A stretch of DNA of 64,000 nucleotides from Rhodocyclaceae bacterium (GTDB lineage Bacteria > Pseudomonadota > Gammaproteobacteria > Burkholderiales > Rhodocyclaceae): positions 517,353-581,352 of the forward strand of contig JACFMQ010000002.1 of NCBI GenBank assembly GCA_019455325.1. The letters are read 5' to 3'. Each line of letters begins with the position of its first letter. Position 1 is the stretch's first letter. Of this stretch, positions 31,560 to 43,040 are shown piece after piece. The position numbers and the translations under genes are program-made. The notes under the pieces are model-generated. The model ran no database searches. It was not told the origin of the DNA and saw only the letters and a program-made list of their open reading frames with translations.

Positions 31560-32629
31560 AACGCCGCGACGTTCTGCGCGCGCTGGCCTGCGCGCCCTTC
31601 CTTTCCCACGCCTGGCCGGCGCTCGGCGCCGAGGCCGGCGCGGCCCATGCGGTCAAACCCTCGGGCATCGTCGCTGCCGCCTTCGGCCAGTTGCCGAACC
31701 CGGCCGAGGTGCGCCGCGTTTTTGCCGGCGGGCCGCCGGCGAGCACGCTGATCACCGTGCTCGCGCCGGAAAAGCTGATGGGCTGGCCGTGGAGCGTTTC
31801 CGCCGAAGCGCGCGCCCTGCTGCCGCCGGCGGTGCGCGACCTGCCGCAGGTCGGCAGGCTGGCCGGGCGCGGCAGCACGATGTCGAACGAAACCCTGCTG
31901 CAGCTCAAGCCCGACCTCATCCTCGACATCGGCACCGTCGACGCCACCTACATTTCCGCCATGCAGCGCGTGGCCGAACAGACCGGCCTGCCGTGCCTGC
32001 TGCTGCACGGCGGCCTGGCCGACCATCCGGCGCAGTTGCGCGAGGTCGGCCGCATGCTCGGCGTCGCCGCGCGCGGCGAGGCGCTGGCCCGCTGGGCCGA
32101 GACGACCATCGCCCTGGCCGAGCGGGTGCGCGCCGCCGTGCCGCCGGAAAAACGTCCGCGCATCTATTACGCACGCGGCCCCGCCGGGCTGGATACCGGG
32201 CTGGGCGGTTCGATCAACATGGAGACGATCGACTTCGCCAGCGCCCGCAACGTCGCCGCCGAGGCCGGCCAGCGCGGCGGCATCGCCAAGGTCTCGCTCG
32301 AACAGGTGCTGGCCTGGGACCCGGACGTGATCCTCACGCAGGACGCCGGCTTCGCCCGGCGCGTGCTCGACGACCCGCTGTGGCAGCCGCTTGCCGCCGT
32401 GCGCAATCGCCGCGTGCATCTGGCGCCGACCCGGCCCTTCGGCTGGCTCGACGTGCCGCCGAGCGTGAACCGCCTGATCGGCGTGCGCTGGCTGCTGGCG
32501 CTGCTCCATCCCGGCCGCGCCGACGATGCCGCTTCGCTGCGCGCCGCCACGGTCGATTTCTACCGCCTGTTCTACGGCGTCGAGCTGGACGCGGCGGCAA
32601 TCGACGCGCTGCTCGGCGGCGCCGCATGA
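31556..32629 (+). CDS. Periplasmic binding protein (PBP1), MolA/BtuF type
   Basis: A 357-residue exported solute-binding protein of the BtuF/FecB/MolA class (two lobes joined by a long helix). The signal is Tat-like, with KRRDVLRAL at the start, and there is no lipobox cysteine, so it is probably a free periplasmic protein. The body has the family pattern LLQLKPDLILDIGTVD (~120-135) and VLAWDPDVILTQDA (~250-263), and the C-terminal lobe ends DFYRLFYGVEL. MolA of Haemophilus, which binds molybdate or tungstate, is the type example of this class working with BtuC-like permeases. Molybdate as ligand is inferred from the surrounding genes. Confidence 0.85.
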   Translation: MKRRDVLRALACAPFLSHAWPALGAEAGAAHAVKPSGIVAAAFGQLPNPAEVRRVFAGGPPASTLITVLAPEKLMGWPWSVSAEARALLPPAVRDLPQVGRLAGRGSTMSNETLLQLKPDLILDIGTVDATYISAMQRVAEQTGLPCLLLHGGLADHPAQLREVGRMLGVAARGEALARWAETTIALAERVRAAVPPEKRPRIYYARGPAGLDTGLGGSINMETIDFASARNVAAEAGQRGGIAKVSLEQVLAWDPDVILTQDAGFARRVLDDPLWQPLAAVRNRRVHLAPTRPFGWLDVPPSVNRLIGVRWLLALLHPGRADDAASLRAATVDFYRLFYGVELDAAAIDALLGGAA

Positions 32630-32708
32630 GCGCCCCCGCCCGGCCGTCCGAAGGGGGCGCTCATCCTCCCTTGGGGAGTATGTCGCGCAGCGACAGGAGG
32701 GTAGTCCT
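32630..32708 (+). repeat. Short palindromic intergenic repeat between binding protein and permease genes
   Basis: A ~79-bp element with partly inverted ends: GGCGCTCATCCTCC on the left and GGAGG, TGAGCGCC on the right. The bases around the element are duplicated: ATGAGCGCC at 32626 and GTGAGCGCC at 32709 both start a similar Ala/Pro/Arg run. This suggests insertion at the permease start with rebuilding of a usable start. A 28-codon frame crosses it and ends on the GTGA of the permease. It may keep translation running across the gap. Confidence 0.5.
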
Positions 32709-33722
32709 GTGAGCGCCGCCGCCCGCCCGGCCGGCTGGCTGGCGGCCTTTGCCGCATTGCTGGCAGTGCTCGTCGCGGCGTTTGCCGTCGGCAAGTTTCC
32801 GGTGGCGCCGGGCGATCTGCTGCGCTCGCTCATCGGCCGCTTTTCCGCCGCCGGCTCCGGCCTGCCGGCGGCGGTGGACACCGTGGTCTGGAACATCCGC
32901 CTGCCGCGCGTCGCCGCCGGCGTCGTCGTCGGCGCCGTGCTCGCCGCGGCCGGCGCCGCCTATCAGGGCATGTTCCGCAACCCGCTGGTGTCGCCGGACA
33001 TCCTCGGCGTCTCGGCCGGCGCCGGGCTGGGCGCCACGCTCGGCATCTTCCTCGGCCTGCCGCTCGCCCTCGTGCAGGGCATCGCCTTCATCGGCGGCCT
33101 GCTCGCCGTCGCCGTGGTCTGGCGCATCGCCTCGCTGGTGCAGCGGCACGACCCGGTGCTGGTCCTGGTGCTCGCCGGCGTCGCGCTCGGCGCGCTGCTC
33201 GGCGCCGGCATCTCGCTGATCAAGATCATTTCCGACCCGTACACGCAGTTGCCGACGATCACCTTCTGGCTGCTCGGCGGCCTCAACGCGGTGACGCCGA
33301 ACGACCTGCTGGCGACGGCGCCGGTGATGCTCGCCGGACTGCTGCCGATGGCGCTGCTGCGCTGGCGCATCAACCTGCTCAGCCTGGCCGACGAGGAAGC
33401 GGCGGCGCTCGGCGTCGACGTCGGCCGCCTGCGCCTGGTCCTCGTCGCCGCGGCCACGCTCTCCACCGCCGCCGCCGTGTCGCTCGCCGGCATCGTCGGC
33501 TGGATCGGGCTGGTCGTGCCGCACGTCGCGCGGCTCCTGGTCGGCCCGGATTTCTCGCGCCTCTTGCCGGCCTCGCTGCTGCTCGGCGCCGGCTTCCTGG
33601 TGGCCACCGACACGCTGGCGCGCACCGTGGCGCCGATCGAGCTGCCGCTCGGCATCCTCACCGCCGTGGTCGGCGCACCGTTCTTCCTGTGGCTGCTGGC
33701 GCGCGTCGGGAGGCAGACGTGA
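32709..33722 (+). CDS. BtuC/FecCD-type permease (MolB-like)
   Basis: A 337-residue inner-membrane permease of the type II importer class, with about ten helices. Canonical motifs are LPRVAAGVVVGAVLAAAGAA, then FRNPLVSPDILGVSAGAG (~80-115), and GWIGLVVPHVARLLVG (~260-275), the loop that docks on the ATPase. I chose GTG 32709, which overlaps the stop of the short frame in the preceding repeat. It works with the binding protein upstream and the ATPase downstream as a MolBCA-like importer. Stop and next start overlap by GTGA (33719). Confidence 0.92.
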   Translation: MSAAARPAGWLAAFAALLAVLVAAFAVGKFPVAPGDLLRSLIGRFSAAGSGLPAAVDTVVWNIRLPRVAAGVVVGAVLAAAGAAYQGMFRNPLVSPDILGVSAGAGLGATLGIFLGLPLALVQGIAFIGGLLAVAVVWRIASLVQRHDPVLVLVLAGVALGALLGAGISLIKIISDPYTQLPTITFWLLGGLNAVTPNDLLATAPVMLAGLLPMALLRWRINLLSLADEEAAALGVDVGRLRLVLVAAATLSTAAAVSLAGIVGWIGLVVPHVARLLVGPDFSRLLPASLLLGAGFLVATDTLARTVAPIELPLGILTAVVGAPFFLWLLARVGRQT

Positions 33723-34507
33723 GTCACGTCGTCGAAGCCCGCGATCTGGCCATCGGCTACCCCAACCGCCGCGTCGGCGCCGGCATCTCGCTCGGCATCG
33801 GGCACGGCGAGGCGCTCTGCCTGCTCGGCCCGAACGGCAGCGGCAAGACGACGCTGTTCAAGACCCTGCTCGGCCTCTTGCCGCCGCTCGCCGGCGAAGT
33901 GCGCGTGCTCGACGAGCCGGTCGCCGACTGGTCGCGCGCGGCGTTTGCGCGCAAGGTCGGCTACGTGCCGCAGGCGCACGCCGGCCTCTTTCCGTTCACC
34001 GTCGAGGACATCGTGCTGATGGGCCGCGCCGCGCGCATCGAGCGCTTCGCCGCGCCGTCGCGGCACGACCGCGAGATCGCCGCCGACTGCCTGGCGGCAC
34101 TCGGCGTCGGCCACCTGCGCACGCGCGTCTACACCGAGATCAGCGGCGGCGAGCGGCAACTGACGCTGATCGCCCGCGCGCTGGCGCAGGAGCCGGCGCT
34201 GCTGGTGATGGACGAGCCGACGGCGAGCCTCGACTTCGGCAACCAGATCCGCGTCCTCGAACACGTCGGCCGGCTGCGCGGGCGCGGCATCGCCGTGCTC
34301 ATGTCCACGCACCAGCCGGAGCACGCGCTGCGCGTCGCCGACCGCATCGCGCTCTTGGCGCCCGGCCGGCTGGCCGGCCTCGGCGCGCCGGCCGAGGTGG
34401 CGACGCCGGACGCGCTCGCCGATCTCTACGGCGTCGACGCGGCGGCCATCGTCGCCAGCCTGCCGGCGCTTTCCCGACTCCAGCCCCCGGAGAAGCACGC
34501 CTCATGA
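33719..34507 (+). CDS. BtuD-type ABC ATPase (MolC-like)
   Basis: A 262-residue ABC ATPase with Walker A GPNGSGKTT (~37-45), Q-loop at YVPQAHAGLFP, signature SGGERQLTL (~141-149), Walker B LLVMDEPTASLD and the switch histidine in STHQPEHAL. It powers import through the adjacent permease. I chose GTG 33719, which overlaps the permease stop by GTGA. The stop overlaps the next gene (ATGA at 34504), tying the methyltransferase to the transporter. Confidence 0.94.
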   Translation: MSHVVEARDLAIGYPNRRVGAGISLGIGHGEALCLLGPNGSGKTTLFKTLLGLLPPLAGEVRVLDEPVADWSRAAFARKVGYVPQAHAGLFPFTVEDIVLMGRAARIERFAAPSRHDREIAADCLAALGVGHLRTRVYTEISGGERQLTLIARALAQEPALLVMDEPTASLDFGNQIRVLEHVGRLRGRGIAVLMSTHQPEHALRVADRIALLAPGRLAGLGAPAEVATPDALADLYGVDAAAIVASLPALSRLQPPEKHAS

Positions 34508-35295
34508 AGCTCGCCGCCATCGACTTCGGCCGCCTCTACCGCGACCACCTCGCCGCCGCCAACCGCAACCCGAAGCGCGCCGATACCTGGGACGCGCGCG
34601 CCGCCGACATGAGCCGCAAGGCGCTGAAGAGCCGCTACGTCGACGAATTCATCGGCCGCATGGACCTCGCCGGCGCGCGCACGCTGCTCGACGTCGGCTG
34701 CGGTCCCGGCACCATCGGCCTGCCGCTCGCCGAGCGGCTGGAGCGCGTGATCGGCCTCGACTTCAGCCGGAAGATGCTCGACGAACTGCTGGCCAACGCG
34801 GCGGCGCTCGGCCTCGACAACGTCGAGGCGCTGCACCTGGCCTGGGAGGACGACTGGTCGGCGGTGCCGGCCTGCGACATCGTCGTCGCCTCGCGCTCGA
34901 CCACCGTCGAGGACATGGAGGCGGCGCTGCACAAGCTGAACGACAAGGCGAACCGGCACGTGTACATGACGCACCTGGTCGGCGGCCGCTTCATCGACCC
35001 GGCGGTGCTCGAGGTCGTCGGCCGCGACCTGCCGGCGCTGCCGGACTACATCTACATCGTGAACCTGCTCTACCGCATGGGCATCCACCCGCGCCTCGAC
35101 TACATCGAGACCGAGGGCCGGCTGGCCGGCGCCGGCGACTTCGACGCGTTCCACGCGCGCGTCGTCTGGGCGCTCGGCGAGCTCGACGCGGACGAAACCG
35201 CCCGCCTGCGCGACTGGTACGCGCGGACGCCGTCGCCGCGCGCCGGCGCGCCGATGCGCTGGGCCTTCATCGCCTGGGACAAGCCGGCGGACTGA
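34504..35295 (+). CDS. Class I SAM-dependent methyltransferase linked to the ABC importer
   Basis: A 263-residue cytosolic methyltransferase. Motif I is LLDVGCGPGTIGLPLA (~61-76), the acidic residue of motif II is in VIGLDFSRKML, and ASRSTTVEDMEAALHKLN follows motif IV. That last pattern (SRS, then a helix with KLN) is what I associate with methyltransferases found next to FecCD-type importers in anaerobes, whose substrate is unknown. It overlaps the ATPase stop and lies 16 bp before the first radical SAM gene. It may modify a metal ligand entering through this importer; that is inference. Confidence 0.82.
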   Translation: MKLAAIDFGRLYRDHLAAANRNPKRADTWDARAADMSRKALKSRYVDEFIGRMDLAGARTLLDVGCGPGTIGLPLAERLERVIGLDFSRKMLDELLANAAALGLDNVEALHLAWEDDWSAVPACDIVVASRSTTVEDMEAALHKLNDKANRHVYMTHLVGGRFIDPAVLEVVGRDLPALPDYIYIVNLLYRMGIHPRLDYIETEGRLAGAGDFDAFHARVVWALGELDADETARLRDWYARTPSPRAGAPMRWAFIAWDKPAD

Positions 35296-35311
35296 ACGGA
35301 GGGACGAGAAC

Positions 35312-36406
35312 ATGGCGACGACGACGCTTTCCCTGATCCACGGCGGCCACGACGCGGCCATCGGCGACAAGCACGAGGCGCTTGAGCGCTACCGCCGCGC
35401 CGCCGACCCGGCCGTCGCCGACGGCCTCTTTCGCGCCGCGCGCCGGCTGCGCGAGCAGCACCTGGCGCCCGCGCCCCGGCTGAGCGCCGACCTGCGCATC
35501 GCCGCGCCGTGCACGCTGCGCCGGCCCTGCGCCTTCTGCCCGCATCCGCCGCGCAGCGCCGGCGAGGTCGGCGACGTGGTCGCCGCCGCGCACGCGCTCG
35601 TCGCCCTCGGCTACCGCCGGCTGCGGCTTTCCGGCGGCATCCGCTTCCCCCGCCCCGGCGAGCCGAGCGGCGGCCACGACGCGCAGGTCATCCGCCTGGT
35701 GCTGGCGCTGCGCGCGGCCGTCGACGTGGACATCGAGGTCGACGTCGGTCCGTCGCTCACCCGCGACGGCGTGCGCACGCTCAAACAGCTCGGCGTCGCC
35801 GCCGTCGGCTGCGCGCTCGACGTGCTCAACCCGGCGGTCTTCGAGCGCTGCAAGCCCGGCGACCGCCTGACCGAGCGCATCCGCCTGCTGGAAACCTGCG
35901 AGCGCGAGGGCATGCCGTTCCGCTCGACGATCCGCCTCGGCCTCGGCGAAACCGACGAGGACCGCATCGGCCACCTGTTCTTCCTGCGCCGCTTCCCGAT
36001 GCTGCGCCACCTCGACCTGGTGCGCCACGCGGCGTATCCCGAGGTCGCCGCGCCCGGCTGCGGCCCGTGGCCGCTGGCGCGGCTGACCGCCGTCGCCCGC
36101 CTGCTCCTGCCGACGCTCGACATCGGCCTGGCGAGCGACGCCGGCATCGACGACGTGCCGCTGTGGTGGCTGGCCGGCGGCGGCAGCGAGGCGGTCGGCG
36201 CGACGGTGACGATGGCGCGCCGGCGCGAGGAGGAGGACGGCGAGACGCGCCTTCTCGCCGTCGGCGAACGCCTCGTCCTGCGCGACCGCGCGCCGGCGCT
36301 GCAGCGCCATTTCGCCGACCTCGGCCTGGACGCCGGGATCGGCGACGGACAGCGCGCGTCGCCCTCCTCCCCCGCGCAGGCGCGGGAAAGCACGGCCGAA
36401 GGATGA
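35312..36406 (+). CDS. Radical SAM protein 1, CX5CX2C type (HcgA/BioB-like)
   Basis: A 364-residue protein with a BioB/HydE-like TIM barrel. The 4Fe-4S/SAM loop is CTLRRPCAFC with C67, C73 and C76, a CX5CX2C spacing in place of the usual CX3CX2C; HcgA of [Fe]-hydrogenase cofactor synthesis is the known case of this spacing. Further along are SGGIRF (SAM amino-group motif), IEVDVGPSLT, and the C-terminal PLWWLAGGGSEAVGA that all three radical SAM proteins here share. The last ~19 residues (ASPSSPAQARESTAEG) are low complexity and come from a hairpin-rich stretch. No substrate is known. Confidence 0.82.
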   Translation: MATTTLSLIHGGHDAAIGDKHEALERYRRAADPAVADGLFRAARRLREQHLAPAPRLSADLRIAAPCTLRRPCAFCPHPPRSAGEVGDVVAAAHALVALGYRRLRLSGGIRFPRPGEPSGGHDAQVIRLVLALRAAVDVDIEVDVGPSLTRDGVRTLKQLGVAAVGCALDVLNPAVFERCKPGDRLTERIRLLETCEREGMPFRSTIRLGLGETDEDRIGHLFFLRRFPMLRHLDLVRHAAYPEVAAPGCGPWPLARLTAVARLLLPTLDIGLASDAGIDDVPLWWLAGGGSEAVGATVTMARRREEEDGETRLLAVGERLVLRDRAPALQRHFADLGLDAGIGDGQRASPSSPAQARESTAEG

Positions 36407-36535
36407 GCGCGCCCGCCATGAACCCGGACCGACGACCGTCCCCGCCCGCCCTCGCCGGCGGAAAACCCCATTACCCCGGCGCACGCGGCCCGACGCCGCG
36501 CGCCGCCGTCCCGTTTTCCTGAAACCCAGAAACCG

Positions 36536-38782
36536 ATGGAGTCCATCATGCGTACCCCTGTCGCCGCCGCCGTCGCGGCACTGTTTTCCACCCTTCCGGC
36601 CTTTGCCGGCGAGTCCGCCGGCGGCGACGCCGTGCTCAAGGAAGTGACGGTGCAGGAAAGCGCCCCGTCCGAACTCGTCCGCGCCCAGGACGGCCGCGCC
36701 AACACCGAGACGCGGGTCGGCGGCGAGGGCATCCGCATCCTCGGCGGGCCGGGGCAGACCAATCCGTGGAAGGCGCTGCAGATGGCGCCTTCGGTCAACT
36801 ACCAGAGCGCCGACGCCTACGGCCTGAGCAAGCAGAACAGCTTCCGCATCCGCGGCAAGAGCGCCACCCACGTCGGCCGTACGGTGAACGGCCTGCCGCT
36901 CGCCGGCGAGGGCGGCTTCGCCAACGGCAAGGGCGGCGGCGACCTGTTCGACATGGAGAACATGAGCGAGATCACCCTGATGCGCGGCGCCGTGCCGGCC
37001 GGCAGCGGGCTCGGCTTCTCCAACTCGTCGGTGGTCGACATGACCCTGCGCGGGCCGGAAAAGGAATTCGGCGTCGAGGTGGCGCAGTCCTTCGGCACCG
37101 ACAATTTCCGCCGCACCTACGTGCGCGCGGATTCGGGGCAACTGGCGATTCCCCTGAGCTTCTTCCTCTCGGCGTCCGACACCAAGGCCGACAAGTGGCG
37201 CGGCAGCGGCGACCAGGAGCGGCAGAACATCGAATTCGGCCTGCGCGCCGACCTCGGCGAACGGCTCTCGGTCGAGCTGTTCGGCGTGCACCACGAGGTC
37301 GCCTGGGACGACTTCCGGGCGTTGAGCTACGCGCAGACGCGCAACCTCGGGGCGAACCGCAAGTTCGACTACAACCGGAACATCGCCGACCCGATGAGCC
37401 AGCGCTTCAACCGCCAGGACTTCACCAACGACGCCGTGCTCGGCAAGGTGAGCTTCCTCACCGGCGAAGAATCCCGCCTGGTCTTCAAGCCCTACTACTG
37501 GAAGGAACGCGGCTATTCGCTCTCGGGCAGCGCCAACGTCTCCGGCGCGCCGGGCGTCACCTGGTGGCAGATCGTCCACGACACCTACGGCTTCGACCTG
37601 CGCCACGAGTCGAAGCATTCCTGGGGCGAGCTGACCGTCGGCTACTGGTACCAGAACAGCGAACCGCCGCCGCCGCCGACCGCGCAGCGCCTCTATCGCA
37701 TCAACCCCGACGGCAGCCTGCGCTTCGACCGCTGGAGCACGCTGGCGAAGACCGAGCGCCACGTCTTCAACAGCCCCTACGTCTCGGCCACGCTGCCGCT
37801 CGGCGACGTCGAGCTGACCGGCGGCGTGCGCTACATGCGCTCGAAGGAAGCCTCGTTCACCTACTACCGCGGCAACACCGCGCCCGACGTCAGCTACAAC
37901 TCGGTGTTCGACTACAACCCGCAGGTGGACCCGGCGAAGGTCGCGTCGGGCCGGACCTTCGAGGAATGGCTGCCGAACCTGGGCGTTTCCTGGACGCTGT
38001 CGCAGGACACCCAGGTGCGCGCCAGCTACGGGCGGACCTACGGGCGGCAGAACTGGGGCTCGGTGTCCTCCACCTTCGACAGCAACCGCGCCGCCTTCGA
38101 CGCCGCCGGCATCCGCTTCGACTCGCTGTGGGCCAACCTGCGCCCCGAGCTTTCGGACAACTTCGACCTCGGCGCGCGCTTCGTCTTCGGCCGCGCCTAC
38201 GTCGCGCCGACGCTCTTCCACACCCGCTACAAGAACAAGCAGCTCAGCCTGTTCAACCCGGCGGTCGGCGTCGCCTACCACCAGAGCGTGTCGAAGGCGA
38301 CGGCGAACGGGCTGGAACTCGAAGTGGGCGCGGCGCCGCGCGACGACCTCGACGTCTACTTCTCGTACTCGTTCAACGACGCGAGCTATGACGCCGACGC
38401 CCGCACCGGCGGCAGCAACGTCGTGAACGTCAAGGGCAAGCAGATGCAGGATTCGCCGCGGCACACGGCGAAGATCGGCGCCGTCTGGCAGCGCGGGCCG
38501 TGGTCGGTGGCGCCGGCCGTGCTCTACATCGGCAAGCGCTTCGGCGACACCGAGGAGAAGCAGTCGGTCGCCGGCTACGCCGTCGCCAACCTGAACGTCG
38601 ACTACGCGCTGAAGAACCTTCCCGGACTCCGCGCGGCGCGGGTCGGCATCGCCGTCACCAACCTGTTCGACAAGCGTTACGTCGGCATCATCAACACCTC
38701 GGACTACGCCGTCGGCGGCCTGCCGACCTATCTGCCGGGCGCGCCGCGGGCGGCGACGCTGACGGTGAACGCGAAGTTCTGA
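36536..38782 (+). CDS. TonB-dependent receptor 2
   Basis: A 748-residue outer-membrane receptor; signal peptide about residues 1-24, TonB-box-like LKEVTVQES (~33-41), plug ~60-180, barrel to the terminal phenylalanine of VNAKF. An alternative start is ATG 36548. It belongs with receptors 4, 5 and 7 to one subfamily: shared are DKWRGSGD, LSYAQTRNLG, GAPGVTWW, LPNLGVSW and the near-terminal NLFDKRYVGIINTSD followed by YLPGAPR. The ligand is unknown. It is followed 73 bp later by a permease and ATPase but has no binding protein of its own next to it. Confidence 0.92.
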   Translation: MESIMRTPVAAAVAALFSTLPAFAGESAGGDAVLKEVTVQESAPSELVRAQDGRANTETRVGGEGIRILGGPGQTNPWKALQMAPSVNYQSADAYGLSKQNSFRIRGKSATHVGRTVNGLPLAGEGGFANGKGGGDLFDMENMSEITLMRGAVPAGSGLGFSNSSVVDMTLRGPEKEFGVEVAQSFGTDNFRRTYVRADSGQLAIPLSFFLSASDTKADKWRGSGDQERQNIEFGLRADLGERLSVELFGVHHEVAWDDFRALSYAQTRNLGANRKFDYNRNIADPMSQRFNRQDFTNDAVLGKVSFLTGEESRLVFKPYYWKERGYSLSGSANVSGAPGVTWWQIVHDTYGFDLRHESKHSWGELTVGYWYQNSEPPPPPTAQRLYRINPDGSLRFDRWSTLAKTERHVFNSPYVSATLPLGDVELTGGVRYMRSKEASFTYYRGNTAPDVSYNSVFDYNPQVDPAKVASGRTFEEWLPNLGVSWTLSQDTQVRASYGRTYGRQNWGSVSSTFDSNRAAFDAAGIRFDSLWANLRPELSDNFDLGARFVFGRAYVAPTLFHTRYKNKQLSLFNPAVGVAYHQSVSKATANGLELEVGAAPRDDLDVYFSYSFNDASYDADARTGGSNVVNVKGKQMQDSPRHTAKIGAVWQRGPWSVAPAVLYIGKRFGDTEEKQSVAGYAVANLNVDYALKNLPGLRAARVGIAVTNLFDKRYVGIINTSDYAVGGLPTYLPGAPRAATLTVNAKF

Positions 38783-38855
38783 ACGATGCGCGGACGTCGC
38801 CGCCACCCCGCAGCGCCCGCCCGACGCCGGGCGGGCCGGACCGGGGCCCCGGACC

Positions 38856-39914
38856 ATGGCTGAGATCGCCGCCGCCCGGCCGCCGCTCGCCGCCGTGCCG
38901 GCGTTCGCGCGCCTGCGCTGGCTCGCCGCGCCGCTGCTGGCGCTGGCGGCGGCGCTGGCCGCCCTCTCCTTCGGCCGCTATCCGCTGCCGGCCTGGGAGA
39001 CCGTGCACTTCCTGTTCGCCGCCGCCGGCATCGCACCGATGGCGCCGGACCGCTACGCTCTGCTGCACAACCTGATCGTCGAGATCCGCCTGCCGCGCGT
39101 GCTGGCGGCGATCCTGGTCGGCGCCTCGCTGTCGGTCTCCGGCGCCGCCTATCAGGCGCTCTTCCGCAATCCGCTGGTGTCGCCGGGGCTGCTCGGCGTG
39201 CTCGCCGGCGCCTCGGCCGGCGCGGCGCTGGCCATCGTCGCCGGCGCCGACTGGCTGCTCGTCCAGACCAGCGCCTTCGTCATGGGGCTGGCCGCGGTCG
39301 GCATCGGCGTCGGCATCGCCCATGCGTTCGGCGGCGGCTCGATCATCATGCTGATCCTCGGCGGCATCCTCAGCGGCGCGCTGTTCGCCTCGCTGCTGAC
39401 CATCGTCAAGTACATGGCCGACCCCTACAGCCAGTTGCCGTCCATCGTCTACTGGCTGATGGGCAGCCTCGGCCAGGCAAACTTCGACGACATGGCCTGG
39501 GCCGCGATCCCCATGGCGCTCGGCATCCTCCTGCTCTGCCTGATGGGCCGGGCGCTCGACGCGCTGGCCATGGGCGACGACGAGGCGCGCGCGCTCGGCG
39601 TGCCGGTGACGGCGGTGCGCCTCGTGACCATCGCCGCCGCCACGCTGATCTCGGCGATGACCGTCTCCATCGCCGGCATGATCGGCTGGATCGGCCTCAT
39701 CGTGCCGCACATCGCGCGCCTGCTGGTCGGGCCGGGCAACGCCCGCCTGCTGCCGGCGGCGGCGAGCCTGGGCGCCGCCTTCCTGCTCTTCGCCGACGGC
39801 CTGGCGCGCAACCTGTCCACGGCCGAACTGCCGATCGGCATCGTCACCGAACTGCTCGGCATCCCGGTCTTCCTCATCGTGCTGCATCGCGTGCGCCGGG
39901 GGTGGACCTCATGA
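38856..39914 (+). CDS. BtuC/FecCD-type permease 2
   Basis: A 352-residue permease with ten predicted helices. It carries IRLPRVLAAILVGASLSVSG, FRNPLVSPGLLGVLAGASAG and GWIGLIVPHIARLLVG. Its stop overlaps the start of the ATPase (ATGA at 39911). It has no binding protein directly beside it; the nearest is PBP2 at 43041 beyond a receptor. It probably serves more than one of the binding proteins of the region. Confidence 0.92.
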   Translation: MAEIAAARPPLAAVPAFARLRWLAAPLLALAAALAALSFGRYPLPAWETVHFLFAAAGIAPMAPDRYALLHNLIVEIRLPRVLAAILVGASLSVSGAAYQALFRNPLVSPGLLGVLAGASAGAALAIVAGADWLLVQTSAFVMGLAAVGIGVGIAHAFGGGSIIMLILGGILSGALFASLLTIVKYMADPYSQLPSIVYWLMGSLGQANFDDMAWAAIPMALGILLLCLMGRALDALAMGDDEARALGVPVTAVRLVTIAAATLISAMTVSIAGMIGWIGLIVPHIARLLVGPGNARLLPAAASLGAAFLLFADGLARNLSTAELPIGIVTELLGIPVFLIVLHRVRRGWTS

Positions 39915-40708
39915 CGCTGGCCGCCCGCGACATCCACTTCGGCTACCGCAGCCGGCCGGTGCTGGCCGGCGCCAGCCTGACGCTGGCCGCCGGCGAGCTG
40001 GTCTGCCTGCTCGGCTGCAACGGCGCCGGCAAGAGCACCCTGCTCAAGATCATGCTCGGCCTGACGCGGCCCGCGCGGGGCGAAGTGACGGTCGACGGCG
40101 CGCCGCTGGCCGGATGGAGCCGCCGCGAGCTGGCGCAGATCGCTGCCTACGTGCCGCAGGTGCACGTCGCGCCCTTCCCCTACACCGTGCGCCAGGTGGC
40201 GCTGATGGGGCGCCTGCCGGCCACCGGCATCCTCAAGGCGCCCGGCGCCGCCGACCTGGCGCGCGTGCAGCGCGCGCTCGAACACCTGGGCATCCCGCAT
40301 CTGGCCGAGCGGCCCTACACCGAGATCTCCGGCGGCGAGCGGCAACTGACGCTGATCGCCCGCGCCCTGGCGCAGGAAGCGCGCCTGCTGGTCATGGACG
40401 AACCGCTGGCCGGACTCGACTACGGCAACCAGGTGCGCCTGCTGGAGCGCCTGGAAGGGCTCGCCGCGGAAGGCTACGGCGTGCTGATGACCACGCACGA
40501 CCCGAACCAGCCGCTCTCCGGCTGCCAGCGGGTGGCGCTGCTGATCGACGGCCGTATCGCCGTCGACGGCGCGCCCGGCGAGGTGCTGACGCCGACGGCG
40601 ATCGAGCGGCTCTACGGCGTGCGCGTCGATCTGCTGCGCACCGCCGACGGCCGCGGCATCGCCTTCCGGCCGATGGACGGGGTGCGCCACGCCGGCCGTT
40701 CGCCATGA
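39911..40708 (+). CDS. BtuD-type ABC ATPase 2
   Basis: A 265-residue ATPase with Walker A GCNGAGKST (cysteine in place of the usual proline), Q-loop YVPQVHVAPFP, signature SGGERQLTL, Walker B LLVMDEPLAGLD and switch histidine in TTHDPNQ. I chose ATG 39911 because it overlaps the permease stop; GTG 39902 would add three residues. It is nearer to ATPase 1 in its middle part (both have YTEISGGERQL) than to ATPase 3. Confidence 0.93.
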   Translation: MTLAARDIHFGYRSRPVLAGASLTLAAGELVCLLGCNGAGKSTLLKIMLGLTRPARGEVTVDGAPLAGWSRRELAQIAAYVPQVHVAPFPYTVRQVALMGRLPATGILKAPGAADLARVQRALEHLGIPHLAERPYTEISGGERQLTLIARALAQEARLLVMDEPLAGLDYGNQVRLLERLEGLAAEGYGVLMTTHDPNQPLSGCQRVALLIDGRIAVDGAPGEVLTPTAIERLYGVRVDLLRTADGRGIAFRPMDGVRHAGRSP

Positions 40709-40827
40709 CGCGCGCGGCCACGCTTTACAAACCCGGCGGCGCGCGCAGCGGCCGCCGGGGAGTTTCGACCGGCGCCGCGCACGCGCGGCGTCCGGGTTTC
40801 AACGCAGTAACAGGGAGGATAAGAATC

Positions 40828-42981
<2,154 letters not shown>

Positions 42982-43040
42982 CGCGACGAACGTCTCCGGA
43001 GGGGTGACTCCCCTCCGGCCGACTTTCCCAGGATTGCACG

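Noticed and set aside
36403-36522. A 39-codon frame overlapping the stop of radical SAM gene 1 (ATGA)
   Set aside because: Proline/arginine-rich product with no ribosome site of its own; it looks like an open frame in a GC-rich spacer. Kept out of the gene list.
36407-40827. Cobalamin riboswitch in front of the BtuB/BtuF-like genes
   Set aside because: I looked for the B12-box core (GCCACTG) and its paired elements before receptors 2 and 3 and did not see them. The inverted AACCCGG/CCGGGTT around 40730-40800 is too plain to call a riboswitch.
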